A stretch of 52,395 nucleotides of DNA from DASRCB01 sp035653295 (GCA_035653295.1 DASRCB010000358.1:1-52395); one strand, 5' to 3'; counted from the stretch's first letter, positions 25,918-34,740 are shown. Notes: generated by a model from the sequence alone, not told the origin. Translations and numbers: made by a program.

Positions 25918-27396
25918 ATGGGAATCCGAACGATCATAGTGTGCCTGGGCGCCGCCGCCGCGGCCCTCGCGCAGGGGACGCCCGAACCGATTCGCATCGA
26001 CCCGAATGCGCCGGGCCGGCCTTTTCCCCACTTCTGGGAACAGATGTTCGGCTCCGGTCGCGCCAATCTGTCCATGCGCGAGAGCTGGCGCGAAGATGCG
26101 CGGGCGACGAAGTCGGTCACCGATTTCCGCTACGTCCGCTTTCACGCCATCTTCGACGATGAGAATGGCGTAGTGAGTCTGGATCAGCAGAGCCGCCCCG
26201 TCTACAACTGGTCGTACGTGGACCAGATCTACGATGGGCTGCTGGCCAACGGCATTCGGCCTTTCGTTGAGTTGAGCTTCATGCCCGCGGCGCTGGCGTC
26301 GTCGCAGAAGCCGCACCTGTTCTGGTACAAGCCGCTGCCGAATCCGCCGCGATCGTACCAGCAGTGGGGCGATCTGGTTGGAGCTCTCACCAGACACGTC
26401 GAGCAGCGCTACGGCGCCGCTGAGGTTCGGCAGTGGTATTTCGAAGTCTGGAACGAGCCGAACATCGACTTCTGGACAGGCAAGCCGGCGCAGTCCACGT
26501 ACTTCGAGTTGTACGATGCGGCGGCTCGCGCCATAAAGCAGGTGGATGCTGCGATTCGCGTCGGCGGCCCTGCTACGGCACAAGCCGCCTGGACGGGCGA
26601 CCTCATCCGCCACTGCGCCAGCCAGAACGTTCCTCTTGATTTCGTTTCCACACACGTCTACGGCAACGACACCGCCGATAACGTGCTGCACACCAGTGAG
26701 CAAATTCCCCGCTCGGAGATGGTGGCGCGCGCGGTGCGCAAGGTATACGACGAGGTGAAGGCCTCGCCGCGCCCGAGTATGCCGATCATCTGGTCGGAGT
26801 ACAACGCCAGCTATATGAATGAAGTGGACGTGACGGACGCGGCGTTCATGGGTCCCTGGCTGGCCAACAACATCCGGCTGTGCGATGGCATGACGGCGAT
26901 GATGTCGTACTGGACCTTCTCCGACGTTTTCGAGGAGCAGGGCGTGGTGAAGACGCCGTTCTATGGCGGCTACGGGCTGATCGCCGCCGGCGGGATTCCC
27001 AAGGCGGCGTACAACGACTTCGCGCTGCTGCACCGGCTGGGGCGCGAGCGGCTGTCGCCTGAGCTGAAGGATGCGCTGGTGACCCGGCGCGAGGATGGAA
27101 CGCTGGCTGTCGCGGTTTGGAATTATGCCGAGCCCGGCGCCGGCAAGGGCGTGGCGCGGACATATGACATCGAGCTGACCGCGGGACATCTGGTGTCGCT
27201 GACCGTGGTTGACGACGACCACGGGTCGGCGCTGACGGCGTGGCGGCGCATGGGCCAGCCGGCTTTCCCAAGCGAGGAGCAGCAGGACCTGCTGCGTCAG
27301 GCAGGCGCCATGCCGCGCGCGGAGGCAGCGAACGGCTCGCGCATGCGTCTGCGTTTGCCGCCACACGCGCTGGCCCTGATCGAAGCGGCGCCTTAG
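25918..27396 (+). CDS. Secreted glycoside hydrolase, family 39 type (beta-xylosidase-like)
   Basis: The protein has 492 residues with a signal peptide ending near ALAQ (residue 19). It forms a TIM-barrel of the clan A type. FRYVRFHAIFDDENGV is the family's first strand, FEVWNEPN holds the predicted acid/base E180, and IIWSEYNAS holds the predicted nucleophile E294. FVSTHVYGND and the C-terminal strand TLAVAVWNYAEPG continue the pattern, and a C-terminal beta-sandwich closes the protein. Family 39 enzymes cleave beta-xylosides or alpha-iduronides; family 39-like enzymes of other specificity are also known, so the substrate is open. It follows the Oar-like receptor, separated by hairpins. Confidence 0.85.
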   Translation: MGIRTIIVCLGAAAAALAQGTPEPIRIDPNAPGRPFPHFWEQMFGSGRANLSMRESWREDARATKSVTDFRYVRFHAIFDDENGVVSLDQQSRPVYNWSYVDQIYDGLLANGIRPFVELSFMPAALASSQKPHLFWYKPLPNPPRSYQQWGDLVGALTRHVEQRYGAAEVRQWYFEVWNEPNIDFWTGKPAQSTYFELYDAAARAIKQVDAAIRVGGPATAQAAWTGDLIRHCASQNVPLDFVSTHVYGNDTADNVLHTSEQIPRSEMVARAVRKVYDEVKASPRPSMPIIWSEYNASYMNEVDVTDAAFMGPWLANNIRLCDGMTAMMSYWTFSDVFEEQGVVKTPFYGGYGLIAAGGIPKAAYNDFALLHRLGRERLSPELKDALVTRREDGTLAVAVWNYAEPGAGKGVARTYDIELTAGHLVSLTVVDDDHGSALTAWRRMGQPAFPSEEQQDLLRQAGAMPRAEAANGSRMRLRLPPHALALIEAAP

Positions 27397-27458
27397 CCGA
27401 AGCAGTTCGGCAGCGACTTCCCCCAAATCGTCTGGTGATGCGCGATTGGGCGCAACAA

Positions 27459-27704
27459 TCACCTCGAATCTATGCAGCTACCCGTCTTCATGTTCGTCGC
27501 AGAGCCGCGGCGATCCTCGTCATGAAAAATCTCTTCGATCGGCAGAGCGAATAGCCGTGCGACCCGGAAGGCGAGCGGCAGGCTCGGGTCGAACTTGCCG
27601 GTCTCGATGGCGTTGACGGTTTGCCGCGATACGTCGAGAGCGTCGGCCAACTGGGCCTGCGTCCAGTTGCGCTCGGCACGCAGTAGCTTGAGCCGGTTCT
27701 TCAT
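27459..27704 (-). CDS. Small XRE-family transcriptional regulator
   Basis: The protein has 81 residues. It is almost entirely a Cro/cI-type helix-turn-helix: NWTQAQLADALDVSRQTVNAIETGKFDPSLPLAFRVA as overall pattern, then LFALPIEEIF, typical of the YozG-like group. The start overlaps the stop codon of the membrane protein gene by 4 bases, so the two are made together. Pairs of a small XRE regulator and a four-helix membrane protein are common in bacteria, but their signal is poorly known. The short tail after residue 62 (DEDRRGSATNMK) is not conserved-looking. Confidence 0.9.
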   Translation of the reverse strand: MKNRLKLLRAERNWTQAQLADALDVSRQTVNAIETGKFDPSLPLAFRVARLFALPIEEIFHDEDRRGSATNMKTGSCIDSR

Positions 27705-28123
27705 CGGTAACGCTGCGTGCCGTACAGGTTCGATAGTGCGAAAGTGATGCTCATCACAATCAGAAGGTAGGCGATGTCCGCGTGGAAGGGAATAACGTGG
27801 TAGGCGTCCATTACCGATAGCGGGACCCCGGCGATCAGGGCGACTCCCAACGTAACTCCCATAGAGTTTAGTTGAACCTTCCGCTGAAGCTCGTCGAGTT
27901 CCGCGATGTACTTTTTGTTGGCCAGGATCATGCCGATGCCCACCGCGATATCCAGAGCGATAGACAGCAATGTGAATCCCATGGCCTTATTCCAAAGAAA
28001 TTTCGGCCCGAGCGCCATGAGCGCCGTGGCCGCGCCCCATACGCCGTTCCAGTAGAAGAGCCGTTTCACGTTGGTCCGGGTCCGGGATTGATATCCATTC
28101 GCTGCTGGCTTCAGCTCGTTCAC
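27701..28123 (-). CDS. Four-helix membrane protein paired with an XRE regulator
   Basis: I choose GTG 28123 (140 residues) over an upstream TTG at 28165, because a strong Shine-Dalgarno (GGAAGGAAG) lies just before it and the upstream part would start inside the promoter region. Four hydrophobic segments are visible: WNGVWGAATALMALG, AMGFTLLSIALDIAVGIGMIL, MGVTLGVALIAGVPLSVM and IAYLLIVMSITFALSNLY. A charged loop (KKYIAELDELQRKVQLN) separates helices two and three. It probably acts as a membrane partner or target of the regulator encoded by the overlapping gene. A good promoter lies upstream and points away from padR. Confidence 0.8.
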   Translation of the reverse strand: MNELKPAANGYQSRTRTNVKRLFYWNGVWGAATALMALGPKFLWNKAMGFTLLSIALDIAVGIGMILANKKYIAELDELQRKVQLNSMGVTLGVALIAGVPLSVMDAYHVIPFHADIAYLLIVMSITFALSNLYGTQRYR

Positions 28124-28169
28124 AATGTCTTCCTTCCTTGTCTTTATGTAAAGCTCACTTGACAACCTG

Positions 28170-28198
28170 AGTGTAGCCGCGTCCTTTTACGATGTCAA
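28170..28198 (-). promoter_or_regulatory. Sigma-70-type promoter of the membrane protein/XRE operon
   Basis: On the minus strand TTGACA (28198-28193) and TACACT (28175-28170) are separated by exactly 17 bases. The -35 box forms one half of an inverted repeat TGTCAA-6-TTGACA (28193-28210), so the other half faces padR. Confidence 0.7.
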
Positions 28199-28215
28199 GG
28201 ACAATTGACAAAAAG

Positions 28216-28261
28216 GATACCTATGGCTTTCCTATAGAAGCTCGTGCGATGATACCTATGG
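28216..28261 (+). promoter_or_regulatory. Direct repeats in front of padR (possible operator)
   Basis: GATACCTATGG occurs at 28216-28226 and again at 28251-28261, 35 bases apart, with CTATAG between them. The second copy ends 9 bases before the padR start codon. Such repeats would suit autoregulation by PadR; no convincing -10 box for padR was found. Confidence 0.5.
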
Positions 28262-28270
28262 GCAACCAAT

Positions 28271-28618
28271 ATGGGCGAGTCAAAGACGGACGTCTGGCAG
28301 GGGACGCTGGCGCTCATGGTCCTGCGAACGCTGGAAGCCATGGGGCCGCAGCACGGCTACGGTATCGCGCGGCGTATCGAGCAGACCAGCGGCAGTCAGC
28401 TTTCGCTGAACTATGGCACCCTCTACCCCGCGCTGCTGAAGCTGGAGCAGGAAGGGGCCATTGCCTCGGAGTGGGGCGTCTCCGAAAACAACCGGAAAGC
28501 GAAGTTCTACCGTCTGACGCCCGCCGGCCGGAAACAGCTGGAGCGTGAAGCGCGCGACTGGCGCCAGGCGCAGGCGATTCTGGCGCGCTTTCTGGAACCG
28601 ACGGAGGACGCCTCATGA
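28271..28618 (+). CDS. PadR-family transcriptional regulator
   Basis: The protein has 115 residues: a winged helix with LALMVLRTLEAMGPQHGYGIARRI at its start, then LNYGTLYPALLKLEQEGAI (recognition helix), and the wing KFYRLTPAGRKQLERE. This is the standard PadR N-terminal domain with a short C-terminal helix. Its last four bases overlap the start of the ADOP gene (ATGA). In acidobacteria such PadR genes regularly precede duplicated orphan permeases, so it probably represses the permease in response to a ligand. The Shine-Dalgarno is weak. Confidence 0.93.
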   Translation: MGESKTDVWQGTLALMVLRTLEAMGPQHGYGIARRIEQTSGSQLSLNYGTLYPALLKLEQEGAIASEWGVSENNRKAKFYRLTPAGRKQLEREARDWRQAQAILARFLEPTEDAS

Positions 28619-31263
28619 GAATCCTTCGCGCGTGGGCCATCAGGCTCCTGGGACTCTTCGGCAAGCAGCGCCGCGAAGCGGACATGGCCGCTGAAATCGA
28701 CAGCCTCCTGGACATGCACACCGCCGACAACCTGCGCTCGGGCATGCCCCAGGAGCAGGCGCGGCGCGCGGCGCTGCTGAAGCTGGGCGGGACGGAAGCG
28801 CTGAAGGAAGCGTATCGCGAGCGCAGCACGGCGCCGGTTATCGAACACCTCATGCGCGATTTCCGCTTCGCGTTCCGGCAGCTGGCGAAGAGCCCGGGGT
28901 TCACCGCGACCGCCGGCCTGGTGCTGGCGCTCGGGGTGTGCGCAAGCCTGGCGATCTTTGCATTTGTAGACGCGGCGTTGATCCAACCGCTCCCATATCC
29001 CGATCCGGCCCGTCTGGTGCAGGTCACCGAAACATCCGCGGAATTTCGGGACGCCAACATTTCCCTTCCCAACTACCACGACTGGAAGCGGATGAACACC
29101 GTTTTCCGCTCGCTGGATGTGTTCACCGGCAGCGGGTTCCTCGTAGACGGCCCGACCGGCGCCGAGCCGGCGCGCGCCGGGCGCGTGAGCAGCGGTTTCT
29201 TTCGGACCCTCGGCATAAAGCTCTTGCTGGGACGCGATCTGACCGAAGCCGACGAGCCTCCTGGCGGTCCGCACGTGGTGCTCCTGACTTATGGAGCCTG
29301 GCGGCAGCGGTACGGCGGAAGGTTCGACGTGATTGGCCGCGCGGTAAGACTCAGCGGCGAGGTATACACCGTCATCGGCGTTCTGCCTGAGGACTTCCAC
29401 TTCCCGCCGATGCCGCGGGCGGAATTCTGGACCACGCTCGACTCCACCGGCGAATGCGCCACCAGAAGAAGCTGTCACAACCTGGATGCCGTCGCGCGCC
29501 TCAAAGACGGCGTGTCGGTGGCAGCCGCCGACGCGGACATGAAAACCGTTGCCCACGAGCTCGAGCGCGAGTATCCGGATTCCAACCGCGGGTACAGCGC
29601 GTCCGTGATTCCGGAAGCGGAGGCGCTGAATGGCCCATTCCGTCCCATCCTGATGGTCCTTATGGCGGGAGCGGGACTGCTGCTGCTTATCGCCTGCGTC
29701 AACGTGGCCAGCCTAGTGCTTCTGCGCGCCGAAGGTCGGCGGCGAGAGATGGCCGTTCGCAGCGCGCTCGGCGCATCGATGCCGCGCCTGCTCAGCCAGT
29801 TCGCCACCGAAGCCGTGGTGTTGGCCGCGGCGGCGAGCGCGCTCGGGCTGCTGCTGACGCGCTGGGCCACCGCCGGTCTGAAGGCGCTCATTCCAGCCGA
29901 CATGGCCCTGCAGATGCCCTTCCTTCTGAAACTCGGATTGAACTCGCGCGTAATCGCTGTTGCCGCCCTGCTCGCGCTGCTCGCGGCGGCGATCTTCGCC
30001 CTCACGCCGGCGCTGCATCTGGTGTTGTCGCGCATGAGCGAAGGCCTGACTGAGGGTAGCCGCGGTTCGGCGGGGCGCGCCTGGAGGCGCCTCGGCTCGC
30101 GTCTTGTGGTTGCGGAGCTCGCCGTCGCCATGGTGCTGCTGGCCGGCGCCGGGCTCTTCGAAAAGAGCCTCTATCGGCTGCTGCACGTGGATCTCGGCTT
30201 CCAGCCCGACCATCTGGCCACGATTGTCGTCGGCGCACCCAATGTGCACTACGGGAGCAACCAACAGAGCATTGCGCTCGCGCGCGAAGTAGTGCGCAAG
30301 CTCGACTCCCTGCCCGGCGTTCGCTCCGCCGCGCTCACCAGCGTGCTGCCCGTGAGCTTCAACGGCAACACCGACTGGATTCGCATCGTGGGCAAGCCGT
30401 ACCACGGCGGCCACATCGAGGTGAATGAACGGGACGTCAGCTCCGATTTCTTCCGCACCATTGGAGCGAAGCTGGTGCGCGGGCGCTATTTCAGCGACGG
30501 CGAGGACCTGTCGCAGCCGAAAGTCGTGATCGTCAACCAGACGCTGGCGAACAAATACTTTCCTGGGGAAGATCCCATCGGCCGCCAGATCGGCGACAAA
30601 AAGCTGTCGCCGAAGTCGCTGAAGACCATCATCGGCGTGGTGGACGACATCCACGAAGGCGCGCTCGACTCCCCGATGTGGCCGGCAGAGTATCACCCCT
30701 TCAACCAGGACCCCGGTCCGTATTTCGAGGTTGTGGTGCGCACGTCGCAGAAGCCCGAAGCGGTGCTGCCCGAGCTTGGCCGCGCCATCCATCAGCTTCA
30801 CTCGGACGTGGGAACGATGGGCGAGGCGACGATGGAAGGGCGCATCGCCGATTCCATGACCGCGTGGCTGCATCGCTCCGCGGCGTGGCTCGTGGGCGCC
30901 TTTGCGGTTGCGGCGCTGCTGCTGGGCGTCGTTGGCCTGTATGGCGTAATTGCCTATTCGGTGAGCCAGCGCACGCGCGAGATCGGCGTGCGCATGGCGC
31001 TGGGCGCGCAGCAACGGGCGGTGTACCAGATGATCCTGCGAGATGGCGGACGGCTGGCGCTGTTCGGCATTGCCCTCGGAGCGGCCGGCGCGGTCATCGC
31101 GGGTACGCTGGCGCAGAGCCTGCTGTTCGGGGTCCGATCGTGGGATGTGGAAACGCTTCTGGCCGTGGCCGGGATTCTGGGGACAGCGGCTCTGCTGGCC
31201 AGCTTCGCGCCGGCCCGCCGCGCGGCGTCCACAAACCCCTGCGATGCGCTGCGCATGGAGTAA
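28615..31263 (+). CDS. Acidobacterial duplicated orphan permease (ADOP; MacB/FtsX-type)
   Basis: The protein has 882 residues. A charged N-terminal segment (GKQRREADMAAEIDSLLDMH) typical of ADOP proteins precedes the first helix (about residue 95, GFTATAGLVLALGVCASLAIF). A MacB-like periplasmic domain follows (about 115-330), then three helices (PILMVLMAGAGLLLLIACVN onward), an FtsX-like part, and a duplicated second half with its own periplasmic domain (about 540-730) and final helices (LLLGVVGLYGVIAYSVSQRTREIGVRMALGA). No ABC ATPase is encoded next to it, which is the reason for the name 'orphan'. The transported substrate is unknown; relatives act in efflux or lipoprotein handling. Confidence 0.93.
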   Translation: MRILRAWAIRLLGLFGKQRREADMAAEIDSLLDMHTADNLRSGMPQEQARRAALLKLGGTEALKEAYRERSTAPVIEHLMRDFRFAFRQLAKSPGFTATAGLVLALGVCASLAIFAFVDAALIQPLPYPDPARLVQVTETSAEFRDANISLPNYHDWKRMNTVFRSLDVFTGSGFLVDGPTGAEPARAGRVSSGFFRTLGIKLLLGRDLTEADEPPGGPHVVLLTYGAWRQRYGGRFDVIGRAVRLSGEVYTVIGVLPEDFHFPPMPRAEFWTTLDSTGECATRRSCHNLDAVARLKDGVSVAAADADMKTVAHELEREYPDSNRGYSASVIPEAEALNGPFRPILMVLMAGAGLLLLIACVNVASLVLLRAEGRRREMAVRSALGASMPRLLSQFATEAVVLAAAASALGLLLTRWATAGLKALIPADMALQMPFLLKLGLNSRVIAVAALLALLAAAIFALTPALHLVLSRMSEGLTEGSRGSAGRAWRRLGSRLVVAELAVAMVLLAGAGLFEKSLYRLLHVDLGFQPDHLATIVVGAPNVHYGSNQQSIALAREVVRKLDSLPGVRSAALTSVLPVSFNGNTDWIRIVGKPYHGGHIEVNERDVSSDFFRTIGAKLVRGRYFSDGEDLSQPKVVIVNQTLANKYFPGEDPIGRQIGDKKLSPKSLKTIIGVVDDIHEGALDSPMWPAEYHPFNQDPGPYFEVVVRTSQKPEAVLPELGRAIHQLHSDVGTMGEATMEGRIADSMTAWLHRSAAWLVGAFAVAALLLGVVGLYGVIAYSVSQRTREIGVRMALGAQQRAVYQMILRDGGRLALFGIALGAAGAVIAGTLAQSLLFGVRSWDVETLLAVAGILGTAALLASFAPARRAASTNPCDALRME

Positions 31264-31280
31264 CCAGCTATGCTCGGAGA

Positions 31281-31715
31281 GTGATCGAGCAACTGCGCTC
31301 CATCGTGGAGCAGTCCGCCCCCGCTACCGCGCTCGCGAAGCTTCTCGGTTTCCGGCTCACGGCGGTGGAGATCGGCGCGGCGGTCGTCGAGATGCAGACC
31401 GGTCCGGAACACGCCAACCTCTTCGGCGGCGTACATGGAGGCGTGCTCTGCTCCCTGGTGGACAGCGCCATGGGCATCGCCCACGCCAGCACGCTGGGGG
31501 ATGGCGAGACCTTCACCACCATCGATCTCCAGATCAGCTTCCTGCGCGGCGTGAAGATCGCGCACCTGACGGCCCGCGGCCGAATCATCAAGCACGGGCG
31601 GAACGTCTCCTTCGCCGAATCGGAAGTGCAGGACGACGCCGGGCGCGTGATCGCGAAAGCGTCCTGCACCTGCCTGACAATTCGCCATCACGGGCACGCG
31701 TACCCACCGCGGTAA
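31281..31715 (+). CDS. PaaI-type hotdog thioesterase
   Basis: The protein has 144 residues from GTG 31281. The open frame extends far upstream, but only as a shadow of the ADOP gene. The hotdog-fold signature is clear: GPEHANLFGGVHGGVLCSLVDSAMG (with the catalytic-helix motif HGGVL), FTTIDLQISFLRGV and a C-terminal strand AKASCTCLTI. Such enzymes hydrolyse acyl- or aryl-CoA thioesters. Its GGAG lies only one base before the GTG, which is unusually close, so translation may be weak or start differently. It lies 17 bases after ADOP and 10 bases before the DUF3179 gene. Confidence 0.88.
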   Translation: MIEQLRSIVEQSAPATALAKLLGFRLTAVEIGAAVVEMQTGPEHANLFGGVHGGVLCSLVDSAMGIAHASTLGDGETFTTIDLQISFLRGVKIAHLTARGRIIKHGRNVSFAESEVQDDAGRVIAKASCTCLTIRHHGHAYPPR

Positions 31716-31725
31716 TCTGAACTCC

Positions 31726-32976
31726 ATGCACCGCCGCGCTGTTTTCTGGATTTTTCTCTGCCTCTCGGCAGCCGTCGCCTTCTTCTGCGTCGCATACCCG
31801 ATGTACGTGATCTGGCCCTTTCGCATGCAGCGTCCGCGGGAGCTGGCCACGGCGCTCGACGTCCTCCAGCATCGATCCTTCATCACCGGGGTTTGCGTCG
31901 GGCTGGGGCTGGTGATGTGGTTCGCGATCGTAACCATCCAGCGGCGGTGGCTGCCGCGCATCGGCGCGACGATCGTGATGGTGTTGACCGGAGCGTGCGC
32001 ATACCTGGCGCACGTGAACATCTACGAGCTGATGTTCCATCCCATGGGCCGGCCCTCGTTCGAAGCCGCGGGCGCCTCAAAGCTGAACGGCGCCGAGGAA
32101 GTCCTCGCGGTGAACGTGAACGGCGTCGCGCGCGCCTACCCGATTCGCAGCATGTCCTACCACCACATCGTGAACGACACGGTTAGCGGCGTGCCCATCG
32201 TGGCCACATATTGAACGCTCTGTCACACCGGTCTGGTGTGGAGGCGCGAGGTGGATGGAGTCGTCCTGACCTTCCATCTTGCGGGAATCAATAATCAGAA
32301 CTTCATCATGCGCGACGAGCAGACGGGGAGCTACTGGCAGCAGATCAGCGGCGCGGCCCTTTCCGGCCCCATGGCCGGCAAGCATCTGACGCTCGTGCCC
32401 TCCGACGAGCTGACCTTCGCGCTGTGGAAAACCGAGCAGCCGCGCGGCGAGGTGCTGCGCGACGTCCGGCAATACGCGAAGGAATATGCGCCGCGGGACT
32501 GGGACGTGAAGATGAAGCGCACCCCGGTGGTGATCAGCTTCAAACAGCCCGGCATCGGACAGCGGGACATCATGCTCGGCGTGCGGGCTTTTGGAGCCAG
32601 CCGCGCGTTCCCGTTCGAGACCGTGCTCCAGCAGAAGGTGGTCAAAGACCACGTCGGCAGCGAGCCGGTGCTCCTGGTTGTCGGACCCGACGACAAATCC
32701 GTGCGGGTTTTTCGCGATCGCATTCCCGGCGTCGAAGGCGCGCCGGATTTCTATCGCCTCGTGGACAAGCCGGTGTCCGATGCGGCGCTGCTGATCGACA
32801 GCGCCACGGGAAGCCGCTGGAATTTCGAGGGGTGCGCGGTGGACGGGCCGGCAAAGGGCCGCTGTCTGGAGCGGGTGGACGTCATTAAGGACTACTGGTT
32901 CGACTGGCGCAACTATAATCCGCAGACCACTGTGTATGCCGGGGCGCCTCGCGAGCGAGCCCCGCTTGCCCGCTGA
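31726..32976 (+). CDS. DUF3179 membrane protein with in-frame TGA, probable selenoprotein
   Basis: One reading frame covers 417 codons and is interrupted only by TGA at 32212-32214. Residues 1-162 hold three membrane helices (VFWIFLCLSAAVAFFCVAY, GVCVGLGLVMWFAIVTI, ATIVMVLTGACAYLAHV) and the DUF3179 opening (VLAVNVNGVARAYPIRSM, HHIVNDTVSGVPIVATY). After the TGA the same frame continues with TLCHTGLVW and then the rest of DUF3179 (TGSYWQQISGAALSGPMAGK, RVFRDRIPG, ATGSRWNFEG). In this family, as I recall it, the position of the TGA is a Cys in a Y-C-x-x-C motif, so the protein would contain U163-T-L-C166. A hairpin fit for SelB binding follows at once. The alternative is a nonsense mutation or a sequencing error. 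Confidence 0.75.
32212..32243 (+). promoter_or_regulatory. Candidate bacterial SECIS element next to the TGA
   Basis: The TGA at 32212-32214 is followed by CACACC (32224-32229), loop GGTCT (32230-32234) and GGTGTG (32235-32240), a perfect 6-bp stem. CTC at 32218-32220 can pair with GAG at 32241-32243, leaving TGT bulged. The loop starts 15 bases after the TGA. The E. coli fdhF SECIS, as I recall it, has the same GGUCU loop and a bulged U. Confidence 0.65.
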
Positions 32977-33036
32977 GGTCGCGCCTTATCCCGCTGGTTT
33001 TTAAAGTCTTTCCCCTGGGCGCCGATATAGTACCAG

Positions 33037-34704
33037 GTGCATGTCAGCGAGATATCGCCGGAACTGGCCGATGCCGCCGATGTACTGAGCGATCAGCTCA
33101 GGGCGCATCTGCAGCGGCTCGCGATCACGCTCCTGCCCCACGTGGAACAGCTCGACCGCAAATTTGTTTCGCGGCTGCGGCGCATGGGTTTCGAGCCCCG
33201 CATTCGCGCGGCGCTGGTTCCGCTGACGGCGGGCGCGGCGGCGCGTATTCTGGGCGCTGGCCGGCCGGCGCTGAAATTTATCGAGCAGGTGGAGTACAAC
33301 GGCCGCCGCCTGGCGAAGCTGAACATCGCGCCCAGCAGCATCGTGGAGGCGCTCCAGGAGTACGATCGCCTGCTGACGCCGGCGCTGAAGAAGCTGATGC
33401 CTGGCGATTATACGAACCTGCAATGGGTTCGGGAGCAGCTCCATTTCTGCGTAATCCTCACCCTCAATAACGCTTATTACCAGGTGCGCGAAGCGGAGAC
33501 GCAGTCATTTTACGAGCTGTTCCGCGTCGAGCTGGAATCGCGCAACCTCGATGAGCTGCTGCAGCGGTTCCTGAAGACGCTGGTGCAGGTCTGCATGGCG
33601 GACGCCGGAGTGCTTTACCTGCTGGATGATGCGCGCGCGAACTGGGTATGCCGTGCGAGCGCGCGGGCCGGCGGCCGAATTGAAAACACGGACTCGCGAT
33701 CGATGCCGGTGAGCTCGGCGGGGGTGCGCAGTCTGGCGCGGCCGCGTCAGGCCGATTTATCGCGAGGCGCGGGATGCGCGCTCGATCCGGCGTGGCCGCG
33801 CCGCTACGCCTCGTGCTGGTCGATTCCCGTCGCGACGAAAGGCCACACGGCCGGTGTGGTCCAGTTCGCCTTTGCAAAACCTTACGAGTGGCTGCCTCGA
33901 GAGCAGGAGCTGCTGGCCGCGGCGGCGGAACGCTGTCTGCTCGCGGCCGAAAAGGCAAAGCTGATCGAAGATCTGGCCGCGCGGGAGGACCAGGTACGGC
34001 AACTCGCCGAGCACATGCTGCATGTCGAGGAAGTGGAGCGGCGGCGGATCAGCCGTGAGCTGCACGACGAAGCGGGGCAGTCGCTTTTGTGCATCCGTTT
34101 GCAAATGGAGTTGCTGGAACAGTCGCTGCCGCCCGAACAGGCGGAGGCCATCGGGCGTCTGCGGGAGGCGCGGGAAATGACCGAACGCACCATTCTGGAG
34201 ATGCGCCGTCTGATTGCCGCGCTGAGCCCCGCGGTGCTGGAGCAGCTGGGCCTGGGCGCCGCGCTGCGGCAGCTGGTCAACCGCTTTCGGCGGCTGCATC
34301 CCTGCCGGGTGAAGCTGCACCTGGGGCGCATGGGAGTGGTGCCGCAAAAGACCGAAATCATCATTTATCGCCTGGTACAGGAGTGCTGCAATAACATCGG
34401 GAAGCATTCATCCGCTTCTAATGTAAACATTTCGGTAAGTTCAGCCGATGGAATGATCAGATTGATCGTTGAAGACGACGGAATCGGATTCAACGTTGAC
34501 GAGGCATTAGCCAGGCGAGACTCGTTCGGCCTCTCGGGAATGAGGGAACGGGTGGCTCTGCTGGGCGGACGCTTCGAAGTACGAAGCTACCCTTCGGGCG
34601 AGCCTGTACCTCCCGAGACGAAACGGAGGAACAGAGGAACACAAATCACGGTCACGTTGCCGCTGCGGGCCAGGGAGCGAAAACCCGAGGCGCGGGCGAG
34701 CTGA
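33037..34704 (+). CDS. Cytoplasmic sensor histidine kinase, NarX/DegS type, with GAF-like domain
   Basis: The protein has 555 residues with a GTG start. An N-terminal helical domain (about 1-165, no membrane helix; RRLAKLNIAPSSIVEALQEYDRLL) of unrecognised type is followed by a GAF-like domain (about 170-310, VCMADAGVLYLLDDARANWVC). A short coiled linker leads to the HisKA_3 dimerisation helix with phospho-acceptor H343 in ERRRISRELHDEAGQSL, and then the HATPase_c domain (QECCNNIGKHSSASNVNI, VEDDGIGFN, GLSGMRERVALLGG). The kinase would phosphorylate the response regulator encoded 36 bases downstream. As it has no membrane segment, the signal should be cytoplasmic or a diffusible gas or small molecule. 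Confidence 0.9.
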   Translation: MHVSEISPELADAADVLSDQLRAHLQRLAITLLPHVEQLDRKFVSRLRRMGFEPRIRAALVPLTAGAAARILGAGRPALKFIEQVEYNGRRLAKLNIAPSSIVEALQEYDRLLTPALKKLMPGDYTNLQWVREQLHFCVILTLNNAYYQVREAETQSFYELFRVELESRNLDELLQRFLKTLVQVCMADAGVLYLLDDARANWVCRASARAGGRIENTDSRSMPVSSAGVRSLARPRQADLSRGAGCALDPAWPRRYASCWSIPVATKGHTAGVVQFAFAKPYEWLPREQELLAAAAERCLLAAEKAKLIEDLAAREDQVRQLAEHMLHVEEVERRRISRELHDEAGQSLLCIRLQMELLEQSLPPEQAEAIGRLREAREMTERTILEMRRLIAALSPAVLEQLGLGAALRQLVNRFRRLHPCRVKLHLGRMGVVPQKTEIIIYRLVQECCNNIGKHSSASNVNISVSSADGMIRLIVEDDGIGFNVDEALARRDSFGLSGMRERVALLGGRFEVRSYPSGEPVPPETKRRNRGTQITVTLPLRARERKPEARAS

Positions 34705-34740
34705 GGACCCGAGAACGAGAGAGAAGGCCGGATAAACTGT

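Noticed and set aside
30678..31280. N-terminal extension of the PaaI thioesterase
   Set aside because: This part of the open frame is a shadow of the ADOP gene; the hotdog fold begins at 31281.
32212..32236. Reading the DUF3179 gene as a pseudogene split by a stop codon
   Set aside because: The frame is intact on both sides for hundreds of codons, the TGA sits at the redox Cys position, and a hairpin with a GGTCT loop follows directly. Random decay would not be expected to give all three.
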